The notes beneath the pieces were generated by a model. It did no database searches. It was not told the origin of the DNA and worked only from the letters and a program-made list of their open reading frames with translations. DNA of 64,000 nucleotides from NCBI RefSeq assembly GCF_001957135.1, contig NZ_MPHK01000015.1:45742-109741 (forward strand), written 5' to 3'. Each line of letters begins with the position of its first letter. Position 1 is the first letter of the stretch. Below, piece by piece: positions 63,199 through 64,000 of the stretch. The DNA comes from Shewanella sp. UCD-KL21 (lineage in GTDB: Bacteria; Pseudomonadota; Gammaproteobacteria; Enterobacterales; Shewanellaceae). Position numbers and translations under genes: made by a program.

Positions 63199-64000
63199 GT
63201 GCGACCTGAGGTCGTATGAAGCGCTGTTTACCGCGATAAGAGTGAACCATCTGTATCACCGGATGACCCTAAGACTCTGAATAAAGCAGCGAGTCTGATA
63301 ATGTAACAAAGTTCGGTTTTATAGCTGAGTGGGAACTGAATCGTGAGAGGACGTTCTTCCTGATAACCACAATCGGGTAAGTGCTAGGGTGTCAGTATGA
63401 TGAACGTAAGTGAATCCATGTAAGGTGCGTTATACGAGAAGCAGCGGAAGTGGTTTGTACGCTGTGGCCAAAATGGCAATGAGAGTTGGAACTGACGTTG
63501 CGCGACATACGGAACAGGGTAAGCCTGTATTGCTCCCTTTGGGAAAGCGGTCTGCAAAGGCCGCCGATAGTCATGCAGGTAAAGGAGGCTAGAAAAAGCG
63601 AATGCCGCATTGTAATGACGCGGATACAGGTTGTTATCTGGCGCGAAAGCGAGCTGACTTCTAGCTGGTCTCCCGTTGCAAGATGATTTGAAGAACTTTA
63701 TTCAAGGAGAAACGCAAATGATGACTTCAATTGAAGTTAGTGCATCCCCTGAGAATGTTCAATGGCAATCCATTAATTGGAAAGCGGTTAAGCAACATGT
63801 ATTAAAGCTTCAAATGCGCATTGCAAAAGCAACCCGAGAAGGTAAACACGGCAAGGCGAAAGCATTGCAGTGGATACTTACCCACTCAAAATCAGCAAAA
63901 TTACTTGCTGTTAAAAGAGTTTCTCAAAATAAAGGCAGCAAAACACCAGGCGTTGACGGCATCATTTGGAACAGTGATGCTCGTTGTATGACTGCGGTGA
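63199..64000 (+). mobile_element. Group II intron, 5' part (runs off the right edge)
   Basis: The sequence begins with the group II boundary GTGCGACC at 63199, followed by a structured, stop-rich leader with purine-rich loops (domain I). The reverse transcriptase gene begins at 63718, in the place of domain IV. The 5' exon ends in AACTCGGAAATGTCC, after the ABC-2 permease gene and not inside a gene. Domains V and VI and the 3' exon lie outside the window. Confidence 0.88.
63718..64000 (+). CDS. ltrA: Group II intron reverse transcriptase/maturase, N-terminal part
   Basis: The first 94 codons of an intron-encoded protein that continues past the window. INWKAVKQHVLKLQMRIAKA and the following GKHGKAKALQWILTHSKSAK form the family-typical RT0 region, then LLAVKRVSQNKGSKTPGVDG, the conserved basic segment of RT1. 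AAGGAGAAACGCAA precedes the ATG at good spacing. Such proteins bind the intron RNA, promote splicing and copy it into DNA at the target. Whether it keeps an intact endonuclease or catalytic YADD motif cannot be seen. Confidence 0.92.
   Translation, partial: MMTSIEVSASPENVQWQSINWKAVKQHVLKLQMRIAKATREGKHGKAKALQWILTHSKSAKLLAVKRVSQNKGSKTPGVDGIIWNSDARCMTAV

Noticed and set aside
63392..63686. Small open frames inside the group II intron leader
   Set aside because: They overlap the structured intron RNA on both strands and lack ribosome binding sites or recognisable proteins.

Overview
The window looks like a chromosomal segment of a marine gammaproteobacterium, most probably Shewanella. This is inferred from the gene families: a NapC/NirT tetraheme cytochrome remnant, PilY1 and an MSHA-like pilin, a subclass B1 metallo-beta-lactamase of the kind described as SFB-1/SLB-1 in S. 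frigidimarina and S. livingstonensis, many GGDEF proteins, and moderate GC. No rRNA, tRNA, CRISPR array or prophage was seen. The only clear mobile element is a group II intron cut off by the right edge.

Layout. 1-519: a decayed NapC-type cytochrome gene on the minus strand. 1160-13859: a Tsx-like channel, PilY1, a PAS-GGDEF protein, a YkvI-like transporter, a lone pilin, a PACE efflux pump divergent from its likely LysR regulator, a TM2 protein and a TPR-GGDEF protein. 13860-16310: a repeat-rich stretch around a secreted protein gene that appears split by a frameshift. 16311-28541: a B12 block. metH (B12-dependent methionine synthase) diverges from cobC across a palindromic, MetJ-like intergenic region. 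A cobalamin riboswitch then precedes btuD-btuC-cobT-cobS-cobU-cobQ-cobO, which covers B12 uptake, corrinoid adenosylation and nucleotide-loop assembly. The periplasmic partner btuF lies apart at 42170.

28635-43024: small housekeeping or unknown genes (DUF1059, S51 peptidase, VOC proteins, YbaK), two tandem GYF-like coiled-coil paralogues, an RluA-type pseudouridine synthase, the B1 metallo-beta-lactamase, an ABC1/UbiB-type kinase, a four-gene operon headed by a tiny J-domain protein with three unrecognised partners, an isochorismatase-like hydrolase, a DUF2235 hydrolase and btuF.

43113-51315: a self-contained sigma-54 system. TGTCCG/CGGACA palindromes and a -24/-12 promoter precede a HlyD adaptor, a 77-residue orphan, a MacB/LolD-type ATPase and two FtsX-type permeases. 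An NtrC-type response regulator and a histidine kinase follow. 53660-58230: a MAPEG protein, then a YpdA/YpdB-like LytS/LytTR pair next to its expected target, a YhjX-like transporter, preceded by a direct repeat resembling the YpdB operator. 58418-63058: an efflux cluster (FUSC protein, lipoprotein adaptor, ABC ATPase, ABC-2 permease). 63199-64000: the 5' part of a group II intron with the start of its reverse transcriptase.

The strongest candidates for something undescribed are the J-domain operon, the GYF-like pair, the sigma-54 export system with its palindromes, and the riboswitch leader with an extra 22-codon reading frame. All coordinates, motifs and hairpins were read by eye; no database search or folding program was run.
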